Assembly (NCBI RefSeq): GCF_963583255.1
Contig: NC_084816.1
Span: 12,573,100-12,637,099 of the forward strand
Source: Pyrus communis
Lineage: Eukaryota > Streptophyta > Magnoliopsida > Rosales > Rosaceae
Length of the DNA: 64,000 nt
Direction: 5' to 3'
The position numbers were made by a program, and so were the translations under genes. The notes beneath the pieces are model-generated. The model ran no database searches. It saw only the letters and a program-made list of their open reading frames with translations, and had not been told where the DNA came from. Each line of letters begins with the position of its first letter. The stretch's first letter is position 1. Positions 32,470 to 43,964 of this stretch are shown piece by piece.

Positions 32470-32999
32470 TGTAAACCTTTATACGTGGAACTGAAATTTA
32501 ATCAACTGAATATTTGGACTACATGCTAATATGATGAATTAGTATAATCACACTAGTATAAACTAATAAGAACACACAACACTTACGTGCAGAGTTTGCC
32601 GTAATGATAAGAAAGTAAGCAACGATAATGTTGATAAAACTAGGGTTTGCAGTGGAGAGTTTACTGCAGAAACTTATGGGGAATGATAGTTGTGTTCTTC
32701 TCTTCTGTGGGACTCGAATACGTTCTACAAACGATGGGGGATGTATATATTGAACTGGTGTCCCAAAAGAGAGACCATGCAGTAGTTTTAATCGCATAAA
32801 GTTATAACTGCTACCACAATCCACCCATTGTGGTAGCAGTTATGTCACGATGAGAAGAGTTTGCAACCAACTCATCCTCTTGATTTTGTGCGTTAGGTGT
32901 TTTATCATGACTAAAACACATATTGTAAGTCCATTAAGTTTTCTCAATATATAAATGACAAGGTTTTGTTACAACTCACATTACAGGAAAAACCTTGCA
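32470..32999 (-). repeat. 5' LTR of copia element 2, with perfect hairpin
   Basis: A 530-bp homologue of 28912-29461. It contains a perfect 16-bp inverted repeat with an 8-base loop, arms at 32804-32819 (ATAACTGCTACCACAA) and 32828-32843. It is bordered by the primer-binding site on the left and the TCAAA duplication on the right. Confidence 0.9.
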
Positions 33000-33004
33000 T
33001 CAAA

Positions 33005-33525
33005 TGGCTCAAATGGCAAAGAAAGGTCACACAAGAAATGGCGATTGGCAACCTAGTGAACGTGTAGTTTCATGCTTAGCTTAGTTGTCTATTATGGAGT
33101 GCAACTTGAGCACTGAACACCGTAACTCAGGCGATAGCAATGCTGTGAATTTGGAGGTAGATCCGGATATAACGCCACTCCTAAAGGCCAGATGGATAAG
33201 ATAAAGAAATAAAGATGGTTTTTTTTTTTTAAAGTATGTAACTATTCATGAATCATGAAAAGTTGCAACTCTTCATGTTTAGAGAAATACATATTTCGAC
33301 CAAAAGACACCACTTTTAATTTTCATTCAATAAATTTAATATTATAATAATATTATTAAATTGCTAACAAGCATTGATCAAGAGTACAACGAACTCAAAC
33401 ATTCTTTTCTATTCCAACTTCTAACTTCCAAGTCTCATTACAAAACACCACTAACTCTAATATTTTATTATATTTATATGACATAAAATTAATAACCTTT
33501 AACATTTGATTAAAACAAAACCTTA
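33005..33525. other. Spacer between copia 2 and the SINE
   Basis: AT-rich, with a T run near 33220. No gene is recognised. Confidence 0.3.
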
Positions 33526-33540
33526 ACATTAAACCTTGAC

Positions 33541-33711
33541 TTTTTTTTTTTAAAACAAACGATTTTATTTACACTAAGAGAGTAGGGAAGTAGGGTAAGC
33601 CTCACAATAGGCTAGCAATAATGTGATTCAAATTCTCTTTTGTTGAGAATCAAACCAAACATCTCTCACTTACAAGTGAAGAACAATATCATTAGACCGT
33701 AGTACTAAGTG
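33541..33711 (-). mobile_element. tRNA-derived SINE
   Basis: On the minus strand this roughly 171-bp unit starts CACTTAGTACTACGGTCTAA, has an A-box-like GGTCTAATGATATT, a B-box-like GGTTTGATTC (decayed GGTTCGATTC), and ends TCGTTTGTTTT followed by a poly(A) tail (T run at 33541-33551 on the plus strand). It is flanked by ACATTAAACCTTGAC (33526-33540) and ACATTAAACCTTCAC (33712-33726), a 14/15 target duplication. SINEs are RNA polymerase III transcripts mobilised by LINE machinery. Confidence 0.88.
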
Positions 33712-33770
33712 ACATTAAACCTTCACTTTTAAAATAAAGAAAAAATAAAATAAAGAAAAAATCTACTTTG

Positions 33771-34019
33771 TGTTGTGGCCTATATTAACTGACAGGGAGA
33801 GGGGGTTGGCGGCATATAGAAAATATATAGAGAGAGATGTGTTTGTAGGGTTGTGTAGATGATGTGTTATTCCCCTTACACAATGCCTTTATTTATAGTA
33901 ATAAGGGAGAGAAGAAATCCTTCTCCTCCAAGGAATACAAGTCCGAATAAGGAAGAATAACTAGAATAAAATCTAATCTAAGATTTACACATTCACACTT
34001 AAATAAGAAGTTTATAACA
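33771..34019 (-). repeat. 3' LTR of copia element 3
   Basis: A 249-bp TG...CA repeat homologous to 39570-39825. The flanking internal bases read CAATGGGGAG on the minus strand, a polypurine tract, so this is the 3' LTR. Confidence 0.9.
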
Positions 34020-34205
34020 CTCCCCATTGAGTGTGTAAATACTCAAGTAGATTCGGCATCATGTAGTAGTTGAGGAAGTCGATTCGTCGACACTGATTCT
34101 GGGAACACACTAGTCTCAATAAGGTAGGAACTTGCATAAGGAACTAAGTCTCACAAAGAACCCTAAGGCTATGGTAAAAACCTGAAGAGGGACAAAATCC
34201 ATAGT

Positions 34206-34418
34206 CTAAGGAAAAATGTGTGAGTAATTCAAAGTCAAATGAAATGTGTACGGGACGTCATCAGGGATATGATCAACCCAAGGTGGGTGCCTCGTCAAAA
34301 CCTCGTTAGGTAGCAAAAGCCCTGTGGGAAAAATGCTCCTAATCGTAAGGAAAAAAACTATATTAAGATCAAGCAAGTATACTTCCGGATACTCCCCTTG
34401 AATTTGACACAATTCCAA
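34206..34418 (-). other. Open frame in copia 3, after RNase H
   Basis: This 70-codon minus-strand frame (…QIQGEYPEVYLLDLNIVFF…) lies between the RNase H tail and the 3' LTR. I do not recognise a domain. It is probably part of the untranslated 3' internal region of this family. Confidence 0.3.
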
Positions 34419-34433
34419 AGAGAACTAACAATG

Positions 34434-35083
34434 TTACAACTCAAAAAGTTTACGCATACCAATTCCTTGAACAAGCTTATGAAACGTCGCCTTCAGTAGT
34501 GATTTAGTGAAGAGGTCGGCCAGATTATCTTGTGAACAGATTTGTGTGACTTCAATCTTCTGATGCTCTTGTTGTTGATGTGAGAAGAAGAACTTCAGCA
34601 CAATGTGCTTGGTGCTGTCTCCTTTGACGTAACCTTTCTTAAGTTGTTCGATGCATGTTGTGTTGTCTTCATAGATCATTGTTGGGACGTCAATGATGGG
34701 GTAAAGATCTCAAGAGCTTCGAATATGGCCCACAATTGCTCTTAACCAGAAGCATTCCTAAGTTGCTTCGTGTAGGGCGAGAATTTCAGCATGGTTAGAC
34801 GAAATGGCAACTAAGTTCTGTTTAGTTGACCTCCAAGAGATTGCGATGCCTCAATTGGTAAAGACATAACCTGTTTGAGAACGTGCCTTGTGCGGATCAT
34901 ATAAGTATCCTGCATCGGCATAACCAACAAGGCGAGAATTGACTCGAGATAAGGGGGTGCGGCATCACTCGAGGATTCATAGAGATAGAACAAGCCCAAA
35001 TTCATGGTACCTTTAAGGTAACGGAAGATGTCTTTAACACCAGTCCAGTGTCTGCATTTTGGTGCATTACTGTTTCTTTCCAA
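34434..35083 (-). pseudogene. Copia 3 RNase H
   Basis: Minus-strand fragments include VGYADAGYLYDPHKARSQTGYVF, AISWRSTKQNLVA and IYEDNTTCIEQLKKG, then DSTKHIVLKFF and DNLADLFTKSLLKATFHKL. These are the RNase H and conserved C-terminal blocks of copia pol. Several stops interrupt it. Confidence 0.85.
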
Positions 35084-36000
35084 AAGATTAACAGCGAAGG
35101 AGATGTTAGGTCTAGTGCATTAAGCTAAGTACAATAAAACACCATCGAACTTAGATAAGGAACTTCAAGCTCCAAAATTTCTTCATCATCCTCATTTGAA
35201 TGGAAGGGATCTCATTTTGCATCTAGTGATCGAACGACCATATAAGTACTCGAAGGCTTTGCTTTATCCTTGTTAAAGCGGTGCAACACCTTCTGGATGT
35301 AGTTTAATTGATGTATTAAGATTCCATCCAAACGGTGATCTATCTCGAGATCAAGACAGTATCAAGTCTTTTGTAAATCTTTCATTTGAAATTCCGACTT
35401 CATATGCGCGGTAGTTATCGCAAGCTCTTTAGGAGTTCTGATGGGATTCATGTCATCAACATATACTGCAACAATCACAAAACCAGAATGTGACTTCTTA
35501 ATGAACACACAAGGGCATAGTTCGTTGTTCACATATCCCTGACTAGTCAAATACTCACTCAGACGGTTATACCACATTCTTTCGGATTGCTTCAAACCAT
35601 AGAGTGAATGCCTTAGCCGAATTGAGAGCATGTTCCAGGGTTTGAAAATATTTGATCCAGTTAATGTAAGTCCTACGGGAACTTTCATATAAATTTATGT
35701 ATCAAGATCCCCATAGAGATATGTAGTTACTATGTCCATCAGCTGCATACTCAGTTTTTTAGAAACTACCAAACTGATAAAGTAGCGAAAAGCAATCACA
35801 TCCATAATGGGTGAATAAGTTTGTCATAGTTAATCCCAAGGCGTTGTGAGAAGCCTTGCGCAACAAGACAAACTTTGTAACACACAATTTCATTCTTCTC
35901 ATTACGCTTCTGAACGAAAACCCACTTTTAGCCAACGGGCTCCACATGTGGAGGAGTAGGAGCTACAGGTTCAAACACCTTACATTTCGCAAGCGAATCG
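35084..36000 (-). pseudogene. Copia 3 reverse transcriptase
   Basis: The frame 35688-35362 contains RLRHSLYGLKQSERMWYNRL and FVIVAVYVDDMNPI (catalytic Y-V-D-D). The upstream frame 35947-35759 covers the decayed finger region. Stops and frame changes separate the parts, including one right after MKDLQKT. Confidence 0.85.
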
Positions 36001-36500
36001 AGTTCAACTTGGATTGCTTGTTTCTAGTTTAACCAATCAGTTCTACATCGACATTCATCAACAAAACGAGGTTTAATGTCATTGCTCAACATAATCTCAG
36101 TAGCTACTGCATATGCTAATGCATCGTTGATGATTATCTCATTTCTACACCAAACATCATCCAAGCTAGCATAATGGACTGAATCTCATGATTCTCGGGA
36201 GGTGGATTCGTCTCTTCAAGGACGCTTCCATAATCTAGAATTTCCTCATGAGTTGGATAGAATGAGTAGGCGACAGTGGATTCATGGTAGACTCTTCAAG
36301 GGCTTGTGTCGTGGGTTTCTTCTTTCGGGGATGTGAATCCTTTGAACCAAGTGGTCTACCACGCTTGTGTGTAGGGGCAAATGATTAGCTAGCCACTAAT
36401 GTACGTTGATTGGCCAAAGTGGCGTCCCAATCCTCCAAGAAGGAAGTCTTGTCACTCACACTAGATCGATGAAAGCATTTGGCATGCTCTGAGCTACACT

Positions 36501-36860
36501 TTAAAGGTCTAATAAGCGATGCACTTCAGTCTTAGATTGAGCGATGCGGGGATCCAAATGAGACAAAGTGAGAGTCGTCCATGATAATTCACGTCGCTTT
36601 TTAGGAATGTTGACGTTCTTATCTCCCCCTAACGACAGGAAGACTGTATCATAGAAGTGACAATCCACGAAATGAGCGGTAAATAGATCACATGTCAAAG
36701 GTTCTAAGTAACGAATGATTGAATGAGAATCATATCCGACATAGATTCCTATTTTTCGTTGAGGCTCCATTTTTGTATGTAAGGGCGGCAAAATCGGCAC
36801 ATAGACTGCACAACCAAAAATGCGCAGATGCGATATGTCGGGTTTGTATTTGGTAACCAA
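36501..36860 (-). pseudogene. Copia 3 integrase C-terminal region
   Basis: The minus-strand frame has DISHLRIFGCAVYVPI, RKIGIYVGYDSHSIIRYLEP and TAHFVDCHF, the conserved block after the integrase core in copia pol. It is separated from the core by a frame break near 36870. Confidence 0.87.
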
Positions 36861-36862
36861 CT

Positions 36863-37945
36863 GAAAGGCGCTGCTATATGGTTAGGTCGCAACAGGCCTC
36901 AGGTGGACCAACATGGTTGCATGCAATATTACATGGCCCTAAGCAGTGATCGGGAACTTGGTACTTATGACTAACGATCGAGCAATCATTTGTAAGCACT
37001 TAATGAATGCCTCTGCTAAGCTGTTCTGGGTGTTAACATGGGGTACTGGATATTCAACTTCAATGCTAACTGACATGCAATAGTCATCAAACGTTTTAGA
37101 TGTGAATTCTCCAGCATTTTCCAATTGAATAGATTTGATTGAATAATCAAAGTGGTGAGCCCTAAGCTTGATAACTTAAGCCAACAGTTTGGAGAATGTA
37201 ATGTTCTTTGTGGACAACAAGCACAATGTGACCAATGTGTGGAAACGTCAAACAAAACCATAAAATATCTAAATGTTCTGCAGAGAGGGTGAATCGGTCC
37301 ACAAATGTCCCCCTGAATCATTTGTATAAAAATAGGAGGATTTGAACGAATCTTGTCATAAGAAGGCTTAATAATAAGCTTTCCCATGGAGCAGGTTTGA
37401 CATGCGATTGCTTGAATTGAACCTTCACTTCGGGTTAATGGATGCCCGTGTGATGATTTGAGGATATGGTGCATCGCTGTTCGTCCAAGGTGTCCCAAAC
37501 AATCATGCCAAAGTGTAATTTCGTGCACAGTCCTAGAGGTAAAGCTGGCCACATAGTGGCTTTCTATAGGGCGTATGGTCATAATATATAGACCATTCGA
37601 GGTACGCTCTATCTTCTCTAGAATACGCTTCTGGCCGTATTCATAGGAAGATTCAACTCTGTTTTCTACATAGGTTTCAACATGGTAATTATTATCTCTA
37701 ATATCCTTGAAACTTAACAACGTTCTTCTGGAACGCGGAGAATAAAGTGCCTCATCAATGGTCAAGATTGTACCATTGGACAACATTATATGTGCCTTAC
37801 CGTATCTTTCGATCAGGTTCGATGGGCCTGAGAGGGTTGTGAAAGGTGCATTCTTAGGTATGAAGTTAGTGAAATAGATGCGTTCATGCAAAACGGTGTG
37901 CGTGATTGCACTATCTGCCAGACAACTAACTTTCGCACTAGTCAT
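36863..37945 (-). pseudogene. Copia 3 protease and integrase core
   Basis: The frame 37945-37016 starts with the protease motif C-L-A-D-S-A, then GAG-pre-integrase sequence, and the intact HHCC zinc site (LWHDCLGHLGR ... CQTCSMGKL), then QGDICGPIH. The frame shifts at about 37200. The 37124-36939 frame carries the second catalytic position as ENAGEF, where DNAGEF is usual, so the Asp is Glu, and the third as SLAEAF. Frame loss and the D-to-E change indicate an inactive integrase. Confidence 0.88.
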
Positions 37946-38209
37946 ACCTAGAAATAAAAATTAATTTGAATCGGTCACATGCATAAAAATTCTAAAAACA
38001 AATATCCATTCAAAATAATTTAAGTATTCAAGGATGGTAATTAATAAAAACTTAATATCAAAAAAACAAAAACAAATCACCTAAAAATAATCCAAACATA
38101 AAGGAAATTGTTCAAAATTAAACAAAAAACAAGGGAGGGTTCAGTAACTAGGTGGAATTCAACCCCTAGAGTTCTAAATTCAACTAAAACATAGTTCAAG
38201 TCTAAGATT

Positions 38210-38430
38210 CTAATCATCCATAGGGTTGGTATCCTCCTGAAAGTCAGAAACCTTCATCTTGGTACTTTCTGGTTTTTCCACTTGCACAAAGTTTGATTCA
38301 CACTTCTTACTACGAGAATGATATTCAGCTACAAACTTATGGGGAGCTTGGAAAACATTGGACCAATAGTCCTTTGAACCATAGCGATAACACATGTCTG
38401 CATCTATGGTTTCAGGTGCTTTGCCCTTAT
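38210..38430 (-). pseudogene. Copia 3 gag remnant with broken zinc knuckle
   Basis: The frame reads ETIDADMCYRYGSKDYWSNV, then KFVAEYHSR. In related elements the knuckle is C-Y-R-C-G-x4-H-x4-C. Here the second Cys and the His are Tyr and the last Cys is Phe or lost, so zinc binding is unlikely. No other part of gag can be recognised. Confidence 0.75.
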
Positions 38431-39569
38431 TCTTGAAGTTTGCCGCCTTGGGAGCAATGTTAGGGTGCTTACGGGCTCAGTTTCTTCCCTTAAGTGGGCC
38501 TTGGCTCTGTTGACCTTGACAGGGTGGCTTCTGGCCACCCCTACCATGCTTATGTTAGTATTTTGGGCATTGGTTTATGCAACAATATGCTTCAAGCACA
38601 GCAGTCGCCTTAGTAATACAAATAAGCACGGATCCGCTGCTTCACAACATATGTGTTCCCCAGGGACGCGATTAAGTGCGTCAAATCCCAAGGGTTGATG
38701 CTTGCTGAGAGACAGGCCAATCCCAAGTGGGCTTGGGTTTTTTATCCAGACATCGCACTGCTTGCTGAGAGACAGGCTAAACCCAAGTGAGCTGGGTGAG
38801 CTCGCCGGAGAAGAAAACCAGGGCCACCGTTTCAGGCGGTCGTGTCTTGGTGCAAAAAATCACGGTGAATGCCGTGGGTTCAACGGCAATCCAAAAATTT
38901 GAACGGAAAGGAAAAACTCTCAACGTTGTTTTTTGGAACCCCAAAAATTAAATCGGGATTTCGAAAGAAAAACCAATGAGATTCAAACGAATCTCGTTCA
39001 AAAATCGTCGATGACAACTTCAGGTTGTCTAGGAGAGCAGTCGTGGTGGCTAGGCATGGCTGTAGGCCATGCTACTCGATGGTGCAGGAGAGACGACACC
39101 GTTTGGGCATCGAGTTTAGGGTTTGCACCTAAAATCGTGGCTCCAAGATTGGGTTTCTCAGCTTGAGAAGGGGATGGCCCGTGTGACATGGTTGGGTTTC
39201 AACAAAACCCTAATTTTTTTTTTTTAATTAAATTTCAGATTATAAAATTAATGAAATTTGATGCATATTCAACATATAATTTAATGCATGGACAGATATA
39301 TGATACAATTCATGGCAATATTAATTCACGTAATTCAACAATTATGGATATAATGCATACACAATTTATGCAGAATCTAAAATTCGAAAAACGTAAAGTT
39401 GGGTCATGCATTATGGTGAATGTTCATGCTATCAAAGCTGCAAAAATATTGAGATAAAAACTGTTGTTTTGAAAGAACCTAATTGCGTGATGATATTGAT
39501 GAACTAGTTTGATGCAGAAAACTTCTACATCAGATTCCTAAGTGCAGCAGCATGAGCATGCTGATAACG
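38431..39569. other. Copia 3 5' internal region with 60-bp duplication
   Basis: The segment between the gag remnant and the 5' LTR has a direct repeat, TGCTTGCTGAGAGACAGGC at about 38698-38716 and again at 38758-38776. Open frames on both strands here look like chance. The expected gag N-terminal coding sequence is not visible, so this region may be replaced or heavily mutated. Confidence 0.5.
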
Positions 39570-39825
39570 TGTTGTGGCCTATATTTAACTGACATGGAGA
39601 AGGGGCCGGTGGCACAGAGAAAATATATATATAGAGAGAGAGATGTGTTTGTAGGGTTGTATATAGGATTTGTTATTCTCCCTACACAGTGCCTTTAATT
39701 ATAGTAATCAGGGAGAGAAGAAATCCTTATCCTCCAAAGAATACAAGTCCTAATAGGGAAGAATAACTAGAATAAAATCTAATATATGATTTACACAATC
39801 ACACTTGAATAAGAAGTTTATAACA
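39570..39825 (-). repeat. 5' LTR of copia element 3
   Basis: A 256-bp homologue of 33771-34019, TG...CA. It is followed by the CTTTG duplication (39826-39830). Many substitutions and small indels versus its partner suggest an old insertion. Confidence 0.9.
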
Positions 39826-39830
39826 CTTTG

Positions 39831-40925
39831 ATCTTTCTCTTTCACAGTGCAACCACAAGTAGGACTCCATGTTTCCAAAGCTATTATTCTATTCAATTGT
39901 AAAATCTATCTTATTCTCTATAACTTTTTATTGTTTATTCTCTATCTTAGCTCTTACTTAAGTGTTAGTGTGTAGAATTTTTTATTGATTCTTCCTATTA
40001 AATTTAATAGTATAGATGACAAGGTTGTCATGCAACAATTAATATTATACATGCTTAGAAAGTACTTTTACAATGAATGAAAGAACTTTTAGTGAAAGTG
40101 TTTTTGGGTTCCAAAAACGTTGTAAGTGAATTTTGGAAGAATCACTAATTATGTACTCTTTTCAAGAAACACTTCAAATTCTTTTTTTCATGATTCACTT
40201 CTATTTTAATTAAGGATTAGTTCTAAAAATACTTTTATTAAAAGCACTTGCAATCATTTTCAAAGCATTTTTAAACACACCATTATCAATTAATATGTTA
40301 TTATGATGCTTTGGTAAGTAGTTTTATAATTGATATCCGCCACCTTTTTTCCCTTTGTTAAATGCCTCTTGTTACATGAAATTCTAGTTCCGGCACTGTT
40401 TAAGAGGAATAGAACGATCACAAATAAGTTTTGGATACATATGCATGGAAGTTTCTTTCACAAAGAAGGAAGACGTCATCCGCAATAAAATTCGTTTACC
40501 CAAAAATATGATTTAGCTTTAGCACATGGACAAATACTGTACTTCTATATTCAAAACGCACGCACGTTTATTTGACTGTGAAGCAAGAAGCCGGCTGGAA
40601 GTTGATGCAGAGGTTCCAAAGTCTTTCCTTTTGAAGTTGACACGCTTTTAAACGTGCTTAATCATTGGTTTTCACGCAACTTGCTTGCAGTCGACCTCTT
40701 CTAAATTAACTATGTAGAAAATTATATTTTAATTCCTAAATAGATGAAGTTTCGAAAAATGTCTTATACAAGATTAAAAATTAATTTTAGTCCCTAGACT
40801 TTATTTAATATCAGCATATGTATTCAATGTTTCTTTTTTTTATTTATAATTTTATGAATTTAAATTTTATGAAAATATTATAAATTTTAATTCTCATCGT
40901 GGTAGGCATCTTATATAAGAAAATA
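39831..40925. other. Intergenic, no recognisable gene
   Basis: AT-rich sequence without coding signatures. The part near 40380-40400 (TTCTAGTTCCGGCACTG) could be one end of a hAT-type MITE, but no partner end was found. Confidence 0.3.
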
Positions 40926-40929
40926 TTTT

Positions 40930-41275
40930 CGTACAGATTTTTCGGTACATTTATGTTTTTGCATATTTTCTTATCTGCCACTAACTCATAAAAATATATT
41001 TAGGTACGAACATTTCGGTACAATGGGTTAATATAATATGTTTAGGTACGGATATTTCGGTACACTAGTTTAGTATAATATATTTATGTACCGACATTTT
41101 GGTACAATAGTTTAGTATCATATAGTTAGGTACGGAATTTTGGTACACTTATGTTTTTACATATTTTCTTATTTGTCACTAATTCACTATAACATATTTA
41201 GGTACGGGCATTTCAGTACTCTAATTTAGTAAAATATATTATGATATGGATGTTTAGGTACACTAATTGGAGAAA
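40930..41275. repeat. Minisatellite-like array of GGTACGG...TTTCGGTAC units
   Basis: At least six degenerate units of the type TATTTAGGTACGGACATTTCGGTACA, spaced about 50 bp by TAGTTTAGTATAATA linkers, occur in tandem. A longer block, TTATGTTTTT(A/G)CATATTTTCTTAT, occurs at about 40948 and 41148, so there is a higher-order repeat of about 200 bp. Confidence 0.8.
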
Positions 41276-41615
41276 GTTAAATAAAATTGTATAATAATAA
41301 ATTTAAAATTTAATGTAATAACATTAAATAAGTTATCTATTAAATATAAAAACTTTGACAAAAAAAAAATTGTATTAAATATAAAAACAAAAATATAATA
41401 TGAATTTGAATTAAGTACACATTAAGGGTCTAAAATCAATAATTAATCTAACATCAGGTTTTTTCTTTTTTAAATTTTAATCTTCTTGAAGGATTAAAAT
41501 TCAAAAACCCCTTAACTATTTAACACAAAGCTTGCAATGCAGTTAATCCAACCAACTAGCTAATTTAAAATATTAATACAACAACAAAGTTGTGAGACCT
41601 TGTATTTTAGAAATA

Positions 41616-41619
<4 letters not shown>

Positions 41620-41664
<45 letters not shown>
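41620..41664. repeat. (ATT)n microsatellite
   Basis: About 14 uninterrupted ATT trinucleotides. Confidence 0.92.
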
Positions 41665-42059
41665 TTATATGCCTATAATTCTATTTTATTTTAAAGAGTT
41701 CAATTGAAACCCAATCCCCATTCAAATAGATACATTTCTACTATTCTCAGTTACCTTCTTCTTGGCTCTAGAATTGATGACTAGATTGCAACGTGCCTAG
41801 TTTGTATGAGAAATGCTAACAAAGCACTCTATTATGCATACTAATTGAAGCTATCAATTGGACGTGTCATGCATATTAGCTATGCATTTGACACCTTATA
41901 CATACAATGCTTTAGTCATCTTTGGCCGCAAAACCATCCAGTTGGAAGCAAGTTTGACACCGCCTATTTCTACTATAAATAGAGGGTTGCATTGCATTCT
42001 TTCATTCACCACTTTAGGAAACATATGTTGGTTGGCATGCATGCATGGTCCGTGTATAG

Positions 42060-42086
42060 GTGTGTGTGTGTGTGTGTGTGTGTGTT
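42060..42086. repeat. (GT)n microsatellite
   Basis: About 13 GT dinucleotides. They generate the Cys/Val tail of a spurious reading frame. Confidence 0.92.
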
Positions 42087-42429
42087 AGTTAGAGAAAGAG
42101 ATTAAAAAAGAAAATAGAGTGGAAGAAATATGATGCATTAGGAGTGATCAAGGAGCTTGTTCAGGTACGTGGAGTTTAGTTATTTTGGTAGTGACGTGAA
42201 TAAGTACATGGAACTTAAATATTTCGATAGTGACGTAGATAAGTATATGGAGCTTAGCTATTCTGGTTGTTACGTGGATCTTTGTTTTAGATTTGGAATC
42301 CAGGTAGGAGAAATGCAACAGACCTTTACGGAAATTGATTTTATTAAATTTTGTGAAGTATTATAATATTCTTTATCTTTTTCATTGATTCATGTGGTTG
42401 GATATTAATTGGCTAATTGCTTCAGTTGT

Positions 42430-43265
42430 TTACTTGTTATTGGTTATGGAATTATTGCGGAAATGCTATTCCTTGAGAATATATTGTGATACATGTGAAA
42501 GATGAAATGACATTATTTGTGCATCACTCATGTTGTGAGATGTGGTTGGAACTTTAATTTTGAGATTGGAACTTGGAAAATGAGGGTAGGTCGAAGGGAT
42601 CTTTGTGTGGTTGAGTCTATTCATTGTGAAACCAATTCCAGGCGAGCCCGATGTGCACATTAGAATAGGATATCGACGAGATAAATTGTCAATGTGGGTG
42701 ATTTAGGCTGGAGATCAATGAATTAGATAAGATGACTAGCAAAAGGGGTTTATGAACTTGGGATATCTTATGGGGGTTAGTTTGTATAATAGAATATTCG
42801 AACCACCACCGCAGTCGTAAAATGCATGGTATGGGATGTGCATGTCCATGTGTTTTATTATATAAATTAATAGGGGTAGCCGAAGAGGTTGCATTGCATT
42901 CATGCATTGTTATAAAAAAAATGATTTGATATTTGGCTATGTGATTCCATGACACTTAATTTAATATTGTAAATTTACTGTGGTAAGGTTATGTCTCTAC
43001 TGAGCTGTTGAAGCTCATTCCTTTATTGTTATGCAGGTATACGAACTAGACATTCAAAGGAGTAGACATGATGAGATCGGATTAAATGTGAGAATATAAA
43101 GTTTATTCATGTAAAGAATTCTTGATTTGTTCAAGAATCATTAGTTATTTTTATAAAAGAAATTTGTTTTCCAGCCCGTTTTAATTTTCTTTTATTTATT
43201 TAGTTTTTAACTCACATTTCTGATTCGGGTTCGAATCTTTCTATCGATCCAGGGTTCGGAGCATG
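42430..43265 (+). repeat. Possible gypsy-like LTR fragment
   Basis: Includes TTATGTCTCTACTGAGCTGT, GCTCATTCC and TGCAGGTATACG, then GGGTTCGAATC ... GATCCAGGGTTCGGAGCATGAC, an LTR-style 3' end. It resembles the block at 17990-18600. Borders and target duplications are not visible. Confidence 0.35.
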
Positions 43266-43838
43266 ACAAAAGCCTTTTTCACATTAAGTGGGGTCGGCTG
43301 TATGAATCTTAGAATGTCATTGCGCTCGGTTCTGTGCCTAATTTAAAATATTAATAATATTACAAAATTGTTAACCTACATTTTAGACCATCTTCAAATA
43401 AGATGTCAAATCCTATGTTGACACACCCCGACCTAGATCAGGGCATGCTGGCCGTCACGTGGAAGTGACGTAACCATGTGCACAGTGCGAAAGCTAATAA
43501 AATAATAATGGAAAATGTACGAATAAATAAAAACTAGTTTTACATAAAGTAATAACAAGTGCAAGCATAAGTGTGACGCTAAGTTCAGAGCATAAAGCCT
43601 AAAGCAGTCCGGGAGAAAATGACGCAACAAAAGTACACCTGAAGGTGGTCCTACACTGGTGATCGTCTGTCAGATATGCTGGGGAAATCCTCAGGGAAAC
43701 CACCAAACGTGCTAGCCAACTAGAACCTGGAGGGGCGCAAAACAAAAGCGTGAGTGGGTAAAAACAAAGCTTTTCGAAAACCATTTATTAAATAAGTTCT
43801 AACCCCTCGCCGTAAAACCTGTATACTTCCCAGAAAGT

Positions 43839-43880
<42 letters not shown>
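43839..43880. repeat. (AT)n microsatellite
   Basis: A run of about 20 AT units within solo LTR 2. Confidence 0.9.
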
Positions 43881-43882
<2 letters not shown>

Positions 43883-43964
43883 ATGCTCAAGAATATGCTA
43901 TGCCAAAACCTCAAAGTAAAAATGCAAGTGCTCAGGTAATAACACATCAATATCATATAATTGT

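Larger units (their letters stand above)
28912..32999 (-). mobile_element. Ty1/copia element 2, internally deleted
   Basis: A 4.1-kb minus-strand element with LTRs at both ends and a perfect TCAAA duplication (28907-28911 and 33000-33004). The primer-binding site (32454-32467), read as TGGTATTAGTGCCA on the minus strand, is close to the initiator-Met tRNA complement TGGTATCAGAGCCA. Most of gag, all of protease and most of integrase are missing. The start of gag is joined to the integrase C-terminus. Pol is further broken by stops and frameshifts. LTR divergence is visibly greater than in copia 1, so it is older. Confidence 0.92.
33771..39825 (-). mobile_element. Ty1/copia element 3, minus strand, inactive
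   Basis: A 6.05-kb element with short LTRs (249 and 256 bp) and a perfect CTTTG duplication (33766-33770 and 39826-39830). A sequence reading TTATCAGCATGC on the minus strand (39554-39565) beside the 5' LTR is the likely primer-binding site. Domain order on the minus strand is gag zinc knuckle remnant, protease, integrase, RT, RNase H. All domains carry stops or lost key residues. The 5' gag region (38430-39560) is not recognisable and contains an internal duplication. Confidence 0.92.

Noticed and set aside
43224..43240. GGGTTCGAATC resembling a tRNA B box
   Set aside because: There is no A box at the right distance and no acceptor-stem pairing. It is more likely part of an LTR-like sequence.
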